Part shown: piece after piece, positions 12,253 to 24,400 of the stretch
How the letters are laid out: the number at the start of each line of letters is the position of its first letter
How positions within the stretch are numbered: position 1 is the stretch's first letter
NCBI RefSeq assembly: GCF_000208745.1
Contig: NC_030858.1
Coordinates: 4,727,932-4,791,931, forward strand
Direction of reading: 5' to 3'
Origin: Theobroma cacao
Taxonomy: Eukaryota > Streptophyta > Magnoliopsida > Malvales > Malvaceae
DNA: 64,000 bases
Position numbers and translations under genes: made by a program
The notes under the pieces: model-generated
Told to the model about the DNA's origin: nothing
What the model saw: only the letters and a program-made list of their open reading frames with translations
Database searches by the model: none

Positions 12253-13137
12253 ATGATGACTGAAGATGAAAGTTGGCTTCGTCACAACATATTCTATACA
12301 AGGTGCACATCCCAAGGGAAGGTTTGTAATGTCATTATTGATAGTGGAAGTTGTGAGAATGTTGTTACCAATTACATGATGGAAAAGTTGAAACTTCAAA
12401 CTGAAGTACATCTATATCCTTACAAGCTACAATGGTTGAGAAAAGGAAACAAAGTTAAGGTAATGAAGCGTAGTTGTGTTTAGTTCTCTATTGGAAATAA
12501 GTATCAAGATGAAATTTGGTGTGCTATTATGCTGATGGACACATGCCATCTGTCGTTGGGATGCCAATGGCAAAATGATTGTCGAGCTCATCATGATGGA
12601 TACAATAATACTTATTCCTTCATAAAGGATGAAGTAAAAATTATATTGACTCCATTAAAGCTAGAAAACCGCCCAAAAAGACAAGAAGAAGATAAAGCAC
12701 TCATCACTGTGTCTGGCTTAAACAAAGCTTATTGTGAGTTAAACCATTTATGTTTCTTATTAGTCTATAAAGAGAATGAAATATCTTCACCCTTATCCAA
12801 GCATGGTCAAACAAAATTAGTCAACAAAAGTATGGGAAACTTATTGAGAAGATGTGTGGACAACCATGTCGTAAACAAGATCATAGTCAAGTATGATTTT
12901 CCTATTCCTCGATTAGATGACATACTTGATCAACTCATTGGTTCTAGGGTGTTTTTGAAAATCGATATGCTTAGTGGTTATCATCAAATTAGAATGCAAC
13001 TTAAAGATGAATGGAAGACAACATTCAAAACAATGGATGAATTATATAAATGGTTGGTGTGGACCATGACAATATGTGGATCCAGACATCTACGAGGAGT
13101 TTGTCAAGGCCTACTCGTCAGAGCTGAGTTTTTCTGA
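12253..13137 (+). pseudogene. gypsy pol remnant (protease and start of RT)
   Basis: The frame beginning near 12253 carries the protease active-site region (DSG) and breaks at a stop at 12481. A second open stretch from 12529 carries the N-terminal RT blocks. After [11 protein letters not shown] the reading no longer resembles RT and jumps to sequence adjoining the 3' LTR, which marks the internal deletion point (about 13050-13070). Not a host gene. Confidence 0.8.
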
Positions 13138-13148
13138 CCTCAGGAGAC

Positions 13149-13701
13149 TGATGCAGGAGCATCTAGGATTGTATTTTATTTAATTTAGTTTTTTCTAATT
13201 TTAGTTGATTTAGGAGTTTATTTTCTTTATTCTATTTAGATTATGATTCTTTTCTTATTTTTATTGAGATTTTAATATTTTTAAGAATTAGTATTTGATT
13301 AGAATAGTCATGTTCTATTTAGAAATATAATACCTATTTTATCTAAATCTCTTGTTAATTATTCCAATTGTATTTGGCAACTAAAAATAGAGTTTTATTA
13401 GGATGTGAGCCTATAATACTATAAATGGAACCCTTAAGCTTAGTTATTAGATATTCAAGTTGAGAGTTAATAAATAGTATTTTCTTAAGTATGAGTGCTT
13501 ATTTCTCTTAGCTTTTTTTAAAGAGTAAAATGTTTTTAGTATCTTTAGTCTAAACGATCAAAGTGAGATTTTGGCTATTTTTCACTTTAATGAGATTTTC
13601 AACTTTGTCAATATTAGTGATTCATCTTAGTGAGGTTTTCAACATTATCACGATTAGTGTCTTTTATAATATTCATATGTCTTTACAACGCCTCGGCGTC
13701 A
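13149..13701 (+). repeat. Gypsy 3' LTR
   Basis: Runs TGATGCAG...GGCGTCA, immediately after a purine-rich tract (CAGGAGAC), and is followed by the target-site duplication AATTG. Confidence 0.9.
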
Positions 13702-13706
13702 AATTG

Positions 13707-14378
13707 ATTATTTTGGGTACTTGATAAGTAAATAATAAACAAATATAGATAGTTATTTTAACTTTATCTTCCATTCTTTAATTTTGGTTTAAATATACTT
13801 CTTAGGAATATCCCAAACCAGATTTGGGCCTGAAGAAATGTCCCAACCCGACCCAGATATATCTGATATACGGGCTTGGAGGGCCAACTGTGGCACCTCT
13901 AGACTATCGGCTTCCATGAGTCCATACACATTATACAGTCTTGTACCGAACAAATTCCAGCTTCTCTCTGGGGGAACGTGAAAACCAAGGCCCAACCAAT
14001 TTGGTTGTGCAATTCCTTTTTTGGAATTCCAATTTTTTTATGGCCAATGTTAACGGCGCAATCTTCAAAATGTGGCGTTCTTCACACGCGAAATATTCTA
14101 GCGCGTAGGAGTAGGATCAGCACCTGATATATGTGAGTACACTATCTCAAGTTAAAGGACGTTTTTGTACTTTTACTCAACCTCCATTTCCAAGCTAACA
14201 AACGTTTTTTCCCTCTCGTTCTCCACAAACCAGAGAGAGAAGAGGAAAAGAGCCGAAAGGCGCAAATCCAACACTCACTCTTCGTTTTGCTAACTTACGC
14301 ACCAGCTATTCTACGCACCTTACCATTTACCTTTTTTCTCTCTAGGTTTTCTATTTTTCTCTCACTAAAACCTCTGCA
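13707..14378 (+). promoter_or_regulatory. Upstream region of the KEA antiporter gene
   Basis: The intergenic stretch between the gypsy element and the KEA start. Bases 14200-14378 are pyrimidine- and purine-rich (CTCTCGTTCTCC, AGAGAGAGAAGAGG, TTTTTTCTCTCT), typical of a plant 5' leader. A CCAAT box lies near 13995-13999. No TATA box is assigned with confidence. Confidence 0.4.
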
Positions 14379-17300
14379 ATGAGAAGGAGACTCGTGGCTC
14401 TCTTCTTCATTTGCGATCTCTTCGTATTCTTCGCTTCCGTCGCCACCATTGAAACCGATTCCGAGTCGGCGGCCGAGATCAATGTCACTGCTGCCATGTC
14501 CAATGCCTCAGACCCGAGATCCAAAGAGGATAGTTTCGCCGACATGATCGATCGCGCTCTTGAGAAGGAGTTCAATGACACTGACCAAAATGAAGGTCCG
14601 TACTAGATCTGAACGCCTGTTCAGTCTCTCTTTTTCCATCTGCATTTTGTTTTTTAACAATGGTGGTTAAGGTAGGGTTTTGAAGATTTTGGATCAGCTC
14701 TTATTTCACTCAATTTCGCTTAATTTTGTGTTTTCTATTTAATTGTTTTAATATTTACTATTTATATTATTTCTCGTTCATTTGTGTGCTGTTTTATTTA
14801 GGGAAATTTGTGAGCATTTGAGCATGCGTCTAAGTACTTTCAAATTGCAACAAAAAATGAGAATTGAAAATTGAAATGCCTTTTTTTTTCTTTTGTTATA
14901 AGTTATAAAATAGAAAGCTTATTGGGCCTCGTTGAATTCCTCTATTTTTTTAGTTCCAATTATTGGAATTCTTATTAGTGTTTGCTTTTGCAGCCACTGA
15001 TCCTGGTAGTTTCAATAATAGTGTTGCGGGGAAGCAGGTTGGTAGTAGCATTCTTTAAAATTTTTATTCATTTTCAATGACCTTTTAGTTTGAAAGTGAT
15101 TATGTGCTCATGTCAAGCACTCAACATTGGGAATTCTTTTGTTGCATGGTGTGTACTCTCAACATAGGATTGTGAAGAAATGTTTTAGGTAGTTGGCTGC
15201 TGTTAAATTGCACTCAGATTAGTCAGTTTTAGTGGTTAGATAACCTTGAACATGAATAAAAAACAAAAAGAAAATTCTTGGACCAGATATTATTCACTAT
15301 TGTTTTTAGGATTAGTTATAATTTGGACAATATCTGTTCTAGTTTCAACCCCAGAAAAACGATGGAGGTCCACTCTTGCAATAAACATAAGGGTTTTTTC
15401 TGGTTATGGAAAATGAAATATATTTTGTTGATTGAACTTTAAATACTTGTCTGTTTATGACATTTTCTGTTGAGTATTAAAGAAACTCTTGGTCTGGGCG
15501 GTGAGAATAGAATTTGTTTATTTTTGTCAGGCTGTCTTGGAAACTGTTGCTAGAGTTAAGCCCAAGAAAAATGAATCCAAGGAAGAGAAGTAAGTGATTA
15601 ATTTTTCTTTGATAACAATTCATTTAACATGATAGGACTACCTCTTCTGATATTGTACGCTTCACTAACCCACTTTCAATGACAGCTTACGTTTTTTTTG
15701 AGCCCTATGTCAGGTCATTTCAGCTCCATGATGTTTTCCATTTGGATAATGAAAATCGAGGAGAAGATGCGCCAACCTTAATAGATCAAAATGTATGTCC
15801 AGAAATTGTTGTCTCTGGAAACTTCTATCTAGTTGACAATTTGCTTCAGTGTTTATATTGATTATGATATTGGTGCTTCAAGCAAATGTATATTTGGTGT
15901 AGTTATATGTAAAGTAGACAAATTGTTGATCATGCTGGGATATTTCTTTTCAGGACAATGTCTTTATAATATCCAACCCAAAGTCAAAGTATCCTGTTCT
16001 ACAACTAGACTTAAGGTTATCCTTTTAATATATATTTTGTTATTTAGTTTTGACGCCATACTATTGTAATGGAAACAACTTTTTGATTGTTCAAAATTGC
16101 TTTGTGCAGATTGATATCAGATCTGGTAGTTGTCATTGTCTCCGCAACATGTGGTGGCATTGCTTTTGCTTGTGCTGGGCAACCGGTTAGACTGCTACTG
16201 TACCTTTTATGTCTTTATTCCAATATTGTGCTGCTTGCTAGATTCATTCTCTGTCTCTACTTGAAGCTTTGTAAATCTTATTTTTGATTCGCAGTGATAG
16301 GCCTTCCCTAAAGGAGCATTTTATACTTACATTTTGAAATTTCAGGTTATTACTGGATATCTACTCGCAGGATCTCTTATTGGGCCTGGTGGGTTTAGCT
16401 TTGTTGGGGAAATGGTGCAGGTATGTTGCTTTTGCTTTATGCTAGCTGCCAGTTGACTTATCTTTAGCTTAATAAGTGCTAATAATCTTTAGATTTATTC
16501 ACTGGTGTATTGGACGTCAAGATATGTAACGTGAGGTTCAAATTGGTTACCAGAATGAAGCAGGATATCTGAATCTCCTTCCTACCAGGAATCAAATCCT
16601 TTTTTGTTTTGGAGGGGGGTGTATTTTAAGCATTGGATCCCAGGGATGGTGATTATTCTCTGTATTAAATCACTAAAAGGAAAGAGAAAAATGGGTTTTT
16701 GGGAGAGTTGGTTAATGAGTTAGATAAGATCTTTGTTGCTCAGACTCGCCATGAGTACTCGTGTTGACAGAACTTGACACTGACCTGGGTATGGGATCTG
16801 TTTGATTTTCCAGGATTATCTAACCAAATTGGACCAGATTGCTACCCTAACCAAAATTTTCTTCTCCACTTTCCTCACATTTTTACTTTCAATTATTGTA
16901 AAATCTTCATCCCTCGCAACAATCAGGATACTATTTATCATTGATTAGGGAAATTAGGAGACGAAGCATGAAGAACAAGAAGAGGAAAAGGATGTTGAAA
17001 AACTGAGATAGCGAAGAAAGACTGAAGAAAGTGGTTAAATCGGTACAGAATGACTCAAACTCAAAGAAGGAAGAGTACAAAAAAGAGAAACATCTAGAAA
17101 CAAAGAAGAAAATGGAGAGAAAATAATTGAAAATTTTGGGGTCTCTATATTTTACAGATGGGATTTCTGATTATAAAAGTTAAAACTTAAAAGTTTAAAT
17201 TCAATGACGTGCTCTACATTTCACCTTGTCATTTGCGCCAGCTTATTTTTCTTTTTATTTTTTGGCCCATTATGCTTCATTTTGCTTGGGTTTGCATCCT

Positions 17301-20300
17301 TCAGGGCAATTAAGATAATTGGACTTCAATTATTTATACAGGGTGACAAGGAGGTTGATTGCCTGTATGATTTTGCTTTCTTTTAAGACTTAAAACCAAG
17401 ACACTAATAACACATCTTCTCTTCAAAAAAAAAAAAAAAATAGAAAGTTAAAACACCAGGAGAGTAATATTAACCATCTTAATATAATAATTTGAACAAT
17501 GAGCACTGCACCTGTATCCTTGTTTCAGACCTTTACAGTTGTTTCCTCGTGTCTTCGATTCCATGTAATTGGCATGTTAGACACTACATGCGTACACACA
17601 CCCGGCACTCATAGCTGAGCCCGAGCAACGTAGGATAAGACTCAAACTCATTTTAGACATTTTAAAAATCATGATACTGACTGAATATGACTCCTAGGCT
17701 ATTTGTTATAATAAGTAGAAATACTTGTGCAGATGCATAGCTACACTTTCATATGTGAACTAACTAAAAGCCTATGAGTATGATGTGGTATAGTGCACAA
17801 CTATGATATTTACTTATTAATGCAAGAATTCACCCAAATACCCTTGCTTTCAGCGGATGTTATGTAATATTTTTAAATTTCATTTTGATTAAGATATAAT
17901 TCTCCTTAGTTTCTACTAGGTTGATATTTCCCTGCATGCAATATGTTGCTAGAAAGAGAACCAGGCCAAGAAATGTATTTATATGCATTAAAATGGTAAT
18001 GCACGTGCTATTTCTTGTGCTGCTGTAGCAAGTAAAACAGTTTTATTAATTCTCCATTGATGTTTGTTGATGGAAACTGAGGTGGTGATAGAAGCTTATA
18101 AATTTGTATAGTATTGCTTTTCCGTTTTTATTTTTAAATAATTTCGCTTTCTATTTTCATATTTTTATTGGTACGTTCATTCAGGTTGAAACAGTGGCTC
18201 AATTTGGTGTGATCTTTCTTCTTTTTGCATTAGGCTTGGAGTTTTCTACAACAAAGGTTTTCTTGTTGCCTTGGTACTTTCCCTATTAGATTCATTCCTC
18301 CGATCGATAATCCTCGTCTTGTAAAAATTCTTGCAGCTTCGCGTTGTTCGAGCAGTCGCTGTTCTTGGAGGTCTTCTCCAAATTTTTCTATTCATGTGCT
18401 TGTGTGGTATAACTGTCTCGGTATGTCTCATATTGTTAGAATTATTTTATATAAATGTTTGATATATAAAGCCTTAGGGCATAAAACCTTTGAATTTCTT
18501 GGATTCTGAATTTTGTTATGTAAGGTTAATAATTTGTACCCAACAAAGAATTAAGATTTTAATTGTATTCTTGAGAGGCTACTGAATATTTTTTACACAT
18601 AAATTGACAATTAATGGGTTCATATCCTTAATTGAACTTCTTAAATTTCATACATCAAGGTCAATGATCCTTGCCCTCATCATACTGCATATGATAAATA
18701 AAGCTTTTCTTTTAGGTAGTCATGGCTCGTGTGACTCATATCTATATCCCTTGCATGTGTCTTTCTCCATTAAATTTTTCTTTTCACTTTTCTCTCTAAC
18801 TTGTACACCAAATAGTTTTCTCTATCAGTCTATCACATGTTAGATTTCAATCTGCAACATTTAACTGACCACATGCCAGTCTTCCGCATAAGTCTTGAAT
18901 TATGCTGCTTGCTATTGTTTGATTTAATGGGCGCTAAGAATACTACAGGTTTGGTGTTCACCCGGCACCATGTGTAACGGATTAACATATGCCCATGGGG
19001 TTAACTTGGCTTGAAGTATTGGTCTCTCTAGTTTCCATCTTCATGGTTGTTTTGTATTGACATTAGTGGTATTTGCACAAAAATGAGGTGTTGGTCATAT
19101 GATTCCAACATTTAACTTCAGAATCTGTGAATGATCTGTTTTTTTAATATTATGATATATCATTTGCGTATTAGACTTCTAGGCCATCTGGCCTAAGTGA
19201 GCATTGTCCGGTGGTTGTTTGGGGCTCAGGCAATATTATGTGCTTTTATTAATCAGTTGGGCCGGGAACTATTCATTTGTTTGTTCAATTAGGCATGTGG
19301 ATTAAGGTGCTGGTTCTTTTATTAGAGAAGTTAATGCTGTTTTTCTTTTCTTTCTTTTCTTCCTTCACTAGTGGTACAGTATTTTCCTTTCCCTTTATTC
19401 AGATTATTATAGCTATGAGTTTTTGATGGATGCAGCTACATGCTTTTTGCAGTTATGTGGAGGTAAACCTTCAGAGGGGGTATTTGTTGGTGCATTCCTG
19501 TCTATGTCTTCTACAGCAGTGGTAAACCTCTATGAACTGTGTATTGACTGAGAACTTGGATAGGTGAAAAATTTTAGCATGTTACAGTTGAATGAATAAT
19601 GAGCTGGTAGGATAGTCTATGTCAGTTTGGATAGAGAACATGCTTGTTTGAGGATTGCTTTACAAACATTTGCTTGCATTTAGAACTAGTTACTAGTTTG
19701 TCTTTTATGGTTCCAGGTTTTGAAATTTTTGATGGAAAGAAACAGTATAAGTGCCCTTCATGGTCAGGTTACAATTGGAACTCTCATCCTTCAGGTATTT
19801 ATTTTCTTGGTCATCATAGCAGTTAAAAATATATGTAGTTCACTTGTGCATAGATACTTGGCTAGTATGAAGTTTTGAACTATCATGGGTTGGCAGGACT
19901 GTGCTGTGGGTTTGTTGTTTGCTTTACTTCCAGTTCTAGGTGGCAGTTCTGGCATCCTTCAAGGAGTATTATCCATGACTAAATCGTAAGTGAAAAATTC
20001 TATAGGATCATCTCTCTTTGATGCAGTGGAGGCAAAGATCATCAATTTGTAGGCTTCTGATGATACATTCTCATTCAATTCTCAGTTTGGTGGTGTTGAT
20101 CACATTTCTGGTCATTTTGACAATATTATCTAGGACTTGTGTGCCATGGTTTCTTAAGCTCATGATAAGCCTATCATCACAGGTAATGTGTATTATTTGG
20201 TTCAGCTCTTTTGTCTATGTAGACATTTATTGATATGCAAATGTTTATTTGTGCAGACTAATGAGCTATATCAGTTGGCATCGGTGGCATTTTGCCTGCT

Positions 20301-22658
20301 TGTTGCTTGGGTTTGCTCATTTCCTTCTTACTTCTTACATTGTGATTAACTTATGCATTTCATTACAACATAAACATCAGAAGGTTGCTGCACTATTTAT
20401 AGTTGCTTATTCTTGCAACTTTTTTTCTTTTCTAACAAATAAGACCCACGTTCCTTTTCATTTACTGAGCAACTTATTTCTTCATGTATATATATGTATG
20501 TACATAACATAGCTTGTTATGATGCTCCAGTGTAGTGATAAGCTGGGTTTAAGCCTTGAGTTGGGTTCGTTTGCTGCGGGAGTGATGATATCAACCACTG
20601 ATCTGGGTCAGCATACACTTGAACAAGTAAGATTTTTAGTTGTGTACCCTGTCTTGAACTTTTAGTGCCTTATCACTTTCGTAGTTTTGTTATGCTTTTA
20701 TTGTCTTGTTTATAATTAAGTGTTTTGCATTTGGAGGTACATTTATGTGTAATCTAATAATTGGTTAATGTCCTTTATTGACCATCCTGTACACAGTTAC
20801 AGTTAATATTGGAATCCCTTTCCAGACTGAGCTATCAGTGTTAATGTTATTGAATCAGCTAAATGCAATTACTGATTCTGAATGTGTAAGATAAGTGGTT
20901 CTTGTAGAAAGGTAATTCATGGTCCTGCCTGTACTAGTTGTGCAGTTTGCAAAGTCTTGTGTCCATTAGGCACTACTGTAGGCATCCTGGTGTGGCTTTT
21001 AGGGATTTTAGTTGGTATTTTATGCTTACCGGAGTTTGTTTTCCTTAGTTTAATTTGGTTTATGAAATATGATGCTTGTTTGAGAGCTGTAATTTTTGAA
21101 TTTGAGTACACTAATATGTGAACTTTCTTTATTCATTTTTGTTGGTAGTACTCTAGAACTGATACAAGGGAGGATGCAATTGCAGTGTTCTTGCCCTGTT
21201 ATGCATTGCTTCCTTATTGATACTTCTGATTAACAATGAAATTCTGTCTTTTGATTTCTCTCTCTTATATACAGGTTGAGCCCATTCGCAATTTCTTTGC
21301 CGCTCTTTTCCTTGCCAGCATTGGGATGCTAATTCATGTGCATTTCCTTTGGAATCATGTTGATATATTGCTGGCAGCTGTAATATTGGTGATTGTTATT
21401 AAAACAGTAGTAGTTGCTGCAGTTGTCAAGGGATTTAGATACAGCAACAAAACTTCGCTTCTTGTATGAGTTGATCATACTACTTGCAAATTGTATTCAT
21501 TTTGACATCATTCGGTACAGGGGCCTTAGTTCCTTTCAACTTAATGTTGTAGGTTGGGATGTCTTTGGCTCAAATTGGGGAATTTGCTTTTGTTCTTCTG
21601 AGTCGTGCTTCTAATCTTCATCTAGTTGAGGTTTGTACTCCATTGCTTTAATCTTCGTTTAATTGATGTTACTACTGTCCATGTGACTGACTCTCATTCT
21701 CTCTTCAACCGCCAACTTCCTCTCACAATTTGATTGCAGGTGTCCCCCAAATTTATCTAACCAATGAATTTACTTAATTTAGAAGTGTTGTTAAGTGCAG
21801 TATGAGTTTTCATCTGAAAATGAGTATTCTTTTTCTGTGGCTTCTTTACTTGACAATATTGCTGAATTTTTTTTTGCTGCTGCAGGGCAAACTATATCTG
21901 CTACTTCTGGGCACAACAGCTCTTAGTTTGGTATGTGAACCATGGCCTTGCTGATGTTTTGCATTATATTCCCTTCAAGAAAAAAAAGAGAAAGAAAAGA
22001 CATGTGAGATTCTCCGTGGTCTTATTATTCTGAGTGAGTAGTGAGCATGCAACTGGACGGCAGTTTGAACCAATGCAACTGCAATAAAGTCTTGCTGCAG
22101 TTGCTTTTCCGTTTATAGCTTCAACTCTCAAGAACAATATTCTATCAGAAATGATGCAACTGGTTTAAGCATTTTATGATCAGAATGGAAATTTTACTTT
22201 TAAAGTACCCAATTTTGCTGCAACTAGCCAATTTCATGAAGTTATTTCATTGTTAAAATTGCATTCTACTGTAAGACACTGAACTGAAATTCTATTTAGA
22301 TTTCAAATTGTGCTCATCAAATAACCATGCAGGTGACTACTCCATTGCTTTTCAAGCTGATTCCAGCTGTTGTTCATCTTGGTGTGCTCTTGCGGTGGTT
22401 CCCCCCTGATGGTCCTAGCGAGGTAATCAATCTACCTTTGAATATAAACTTGATGGTATAATGGTAGAATGTTGATAAGAGATCACCCAGGAGAAGATTG
22501 CCATCTTTTAAACTTTTGCCTAATTCTTGCTAGAACGAGTGTTTTGAGGTTATGTTGAATATGATTTCTCCTCCCAGATTGGTTTTAAAGGAGATAGCCT
22601 TCGCGCAGACAGTGCTAAGCGTATTACTTTGATGGTCCAAGGCTCTCATGATTCATGA
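14379..22658 (+). CDS. KEA: K+ efflux antiporter, KEA4/5/6 type
   Basis: Family role: CPA2 K+/H+ exchange in Golgi, trans-Golgi and prevacuolar membranes, for pH and K+ balance. Twenty exons keep frame: 14379-14595, 14994-15037, 15531-15589, 15714-15792, 15954-16015, 16110-16185, 16346-16420, 18185-18256, 18337-18420, 19453-19521, 19717-19794, 19897-19985, 20086-20182, 20257-20310, 20531-20626, 21275-21463, 21553-21630, 21886-21930, 22333-22422, 22578-22658. The protein is 577 aa, close to the ~570-590 aa of Arabidopsis KEA4-6. An N-terminal hydrophobic signal (about 1-22) and an acidic luminal stretch precede the Na/H exchanger fold. Signature pieces are GYLLAGSLIGPGG, FALGLEFSTTK, LILQDCAVGLLFALLPVLGG (D306 is the conserved transport Asp) and ASIGMLIHVHFLWNHVD. 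There is no C-terminal KTN/TrkA-N domain, as in KEA4-6 and unlike KEA1-3. The C-terminus (GFKGDSLRADSAKR) recalls KEA4/KEA6 more than KEA5. The exon 1 donor is a weak GTCCGT. Confidence 0.95.
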
Positions 22659-24400
22659 TATTAAATAAAACATGAACCAGAAAAATGCAAATTTGAAGCC
22701 TTTACCTGATGGGGTTCTTATACTCTGGAGGACAGGTGCTTAAAAGTGCAAAGGAAGTTGACTGAGTGAACAGGTTCTTTTCCATTGCAAGGCTCTTGAT
22801 ATGTTTGCCCGCTACCAATGTGAATTTCTGACGAAGCAAGAATGTACAAATAACAGCCAGCCCCGAGATATGAACAGCAATATATATATGATCATCATGC
22901 CGACACATTCTAATATTGGTTCAGGTCATCACATTTAAAATTTCCCAGATGACCTTTGTAATATAGCGTCAATTTTGTAATGTAATTCATTTCAATTTTT
23001 TTTCCCTTTTCCCCACTTCAATTGATTGGTTTATTTGTTTTATTTCAGTTTTTTGTTATTCTGGGTGAAGTAGCCAGGTTAAAAATCGCAAGTGTATCCA
23101 TTCATGTTTTTGTTCCTGTAGATACACCATACCTTGTAAACTAAAATTTTGTTTCGCATATTAAAATTCTTTGACGAGGCTTGTAACTTATTGTTCATTT
23201 TCATGGTATCAGACTCGGAAATTGGAAGATTGTGCACCTTTTGTCTCCGCCTCAACCTTGTTTTTTTAGGAGGAGCACAAGGCAAGATTATGAATTAAAG
23301 GTGACAAATGACAATGGAGATATGAGAACCTCTTTTAATATTCCTTCCCTTCCTCTGCCAGTTGCTCAGTCCGCATGGTTCGTAGCATGCTAACAGCCTG
23401 AAGAGATCTTGATAACATCTATGGTCCGCAAGGTGTGGACGTGGTTATGTGCAGGGGACTGGGAGGCTACAATTGACTCTTAGATCCTGAATCGTCATTT
23501 AAGGGACGAAAACTTAGTCCAGCCCCGATTGAATAAACACTCTACTCGAAAACATAGAATATTCAAATCACCGGCCAAACTTTCCTAGTTGTCTGGATGT
23601 GTAGGTCAACATGCGTTTGTATGCGCAGGTCAGCTTGTTCACATTATGAAATCCAGGGAAAAACTTTTGTAATTTTGATGCTTAAACTTCAAACCTGTCA
23701 GCGGATCTGCACATGAACTGACCAGAATTTAATAAGTCTTTTTTCTTCGGGGTTCATGTCAGAGCTGATTGGGCTTTGAATTACGCAAGGAGTCGTAGGT
23801 GGAATTTTTTGGAATATAGATAGATATTGTTGAACTAAGCGGACCATGCAAGCCTACGGATTAATTTTGTGGATTGATGCTTACTATGAAGTTATATATA
23901 CGTCATAATTCGTCATTAATATATTTCTTTTTCTGCTCCATGAATTATTGTGTAAAATGGTTGACTTTGACTTTTGTTTCAACAAACTACTGCAAGGAAA
24001 AAAACCATTCAAGAAATAATTCTTGCAATCGATGGAACAGCATAGTTTGAATAAACGAACCACAAAGGTAAGGGAATCAAACTTTCCTTCATTCTGACAG
24101 CCTAAGTTGCCTAGTAATTTTACTAGGTATGTTTTATATCATATCCTTGGCGTGGATATTGGTTTCCGCACCCCATTTTTTGGCCTTTTGCAATTACATT
24201 TGTCTTCGTTTGACAGAGGGCCTTTGCAATTACAGTTTCTCCCACATTGTCGCGTGTCAGAGGGGTGTAAATAAGGTACAACAAAAACGAGTTGCTTTGA
24301 AAAGAAACACCAAAAAATTAAAAATAAAAAAAAATGAAAAGAAAAAGAAAAAGAAGAGATGATATAGTTAGCTCTAATGTCACTTTATTACAAAAGTGAT
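22659..24400. other. Downstream of KEA: probable 3' UTR, then intergenic DNA
   Basis: The first few hundred bases after the KEA stop probably hold its 3' UTR. The remainder has no ORF with recognisable features. An A-rich patch lies near 24299-24360. Confidence 0.5.

Larger units (their letters stand above)
10427..13701 (+). mobile_element. Internally deleted Ty3/gypsy retrotransposon with intact TSD
   Basis: Two ~552-bp LTRs flank about 2.2 kb. The flanking 5-bp target-site duplication AATTG is perfect (10422-10426 and 13702-13706). Directly after the 5' LTR is an initiator-Met-type primer-binding site (TGGTATCA, from about 10982). Internal remnants in order: gag (IPEFEGRFHLNDFFD near 11365, then WWKNLQRQRERE), a CCHC-like knuckle with its second Cys position hit by a stop (near 12020), an aspartic protease (IIDSGSCENVV near 12335), and the start of reverse transcriptase ([18 protein letters not shown] and [14 protein letters not shown], about 12892-12993). 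The rest of RT, RNase H and integrase are missing. Many stops make it inactive. Confidence 0.93.
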
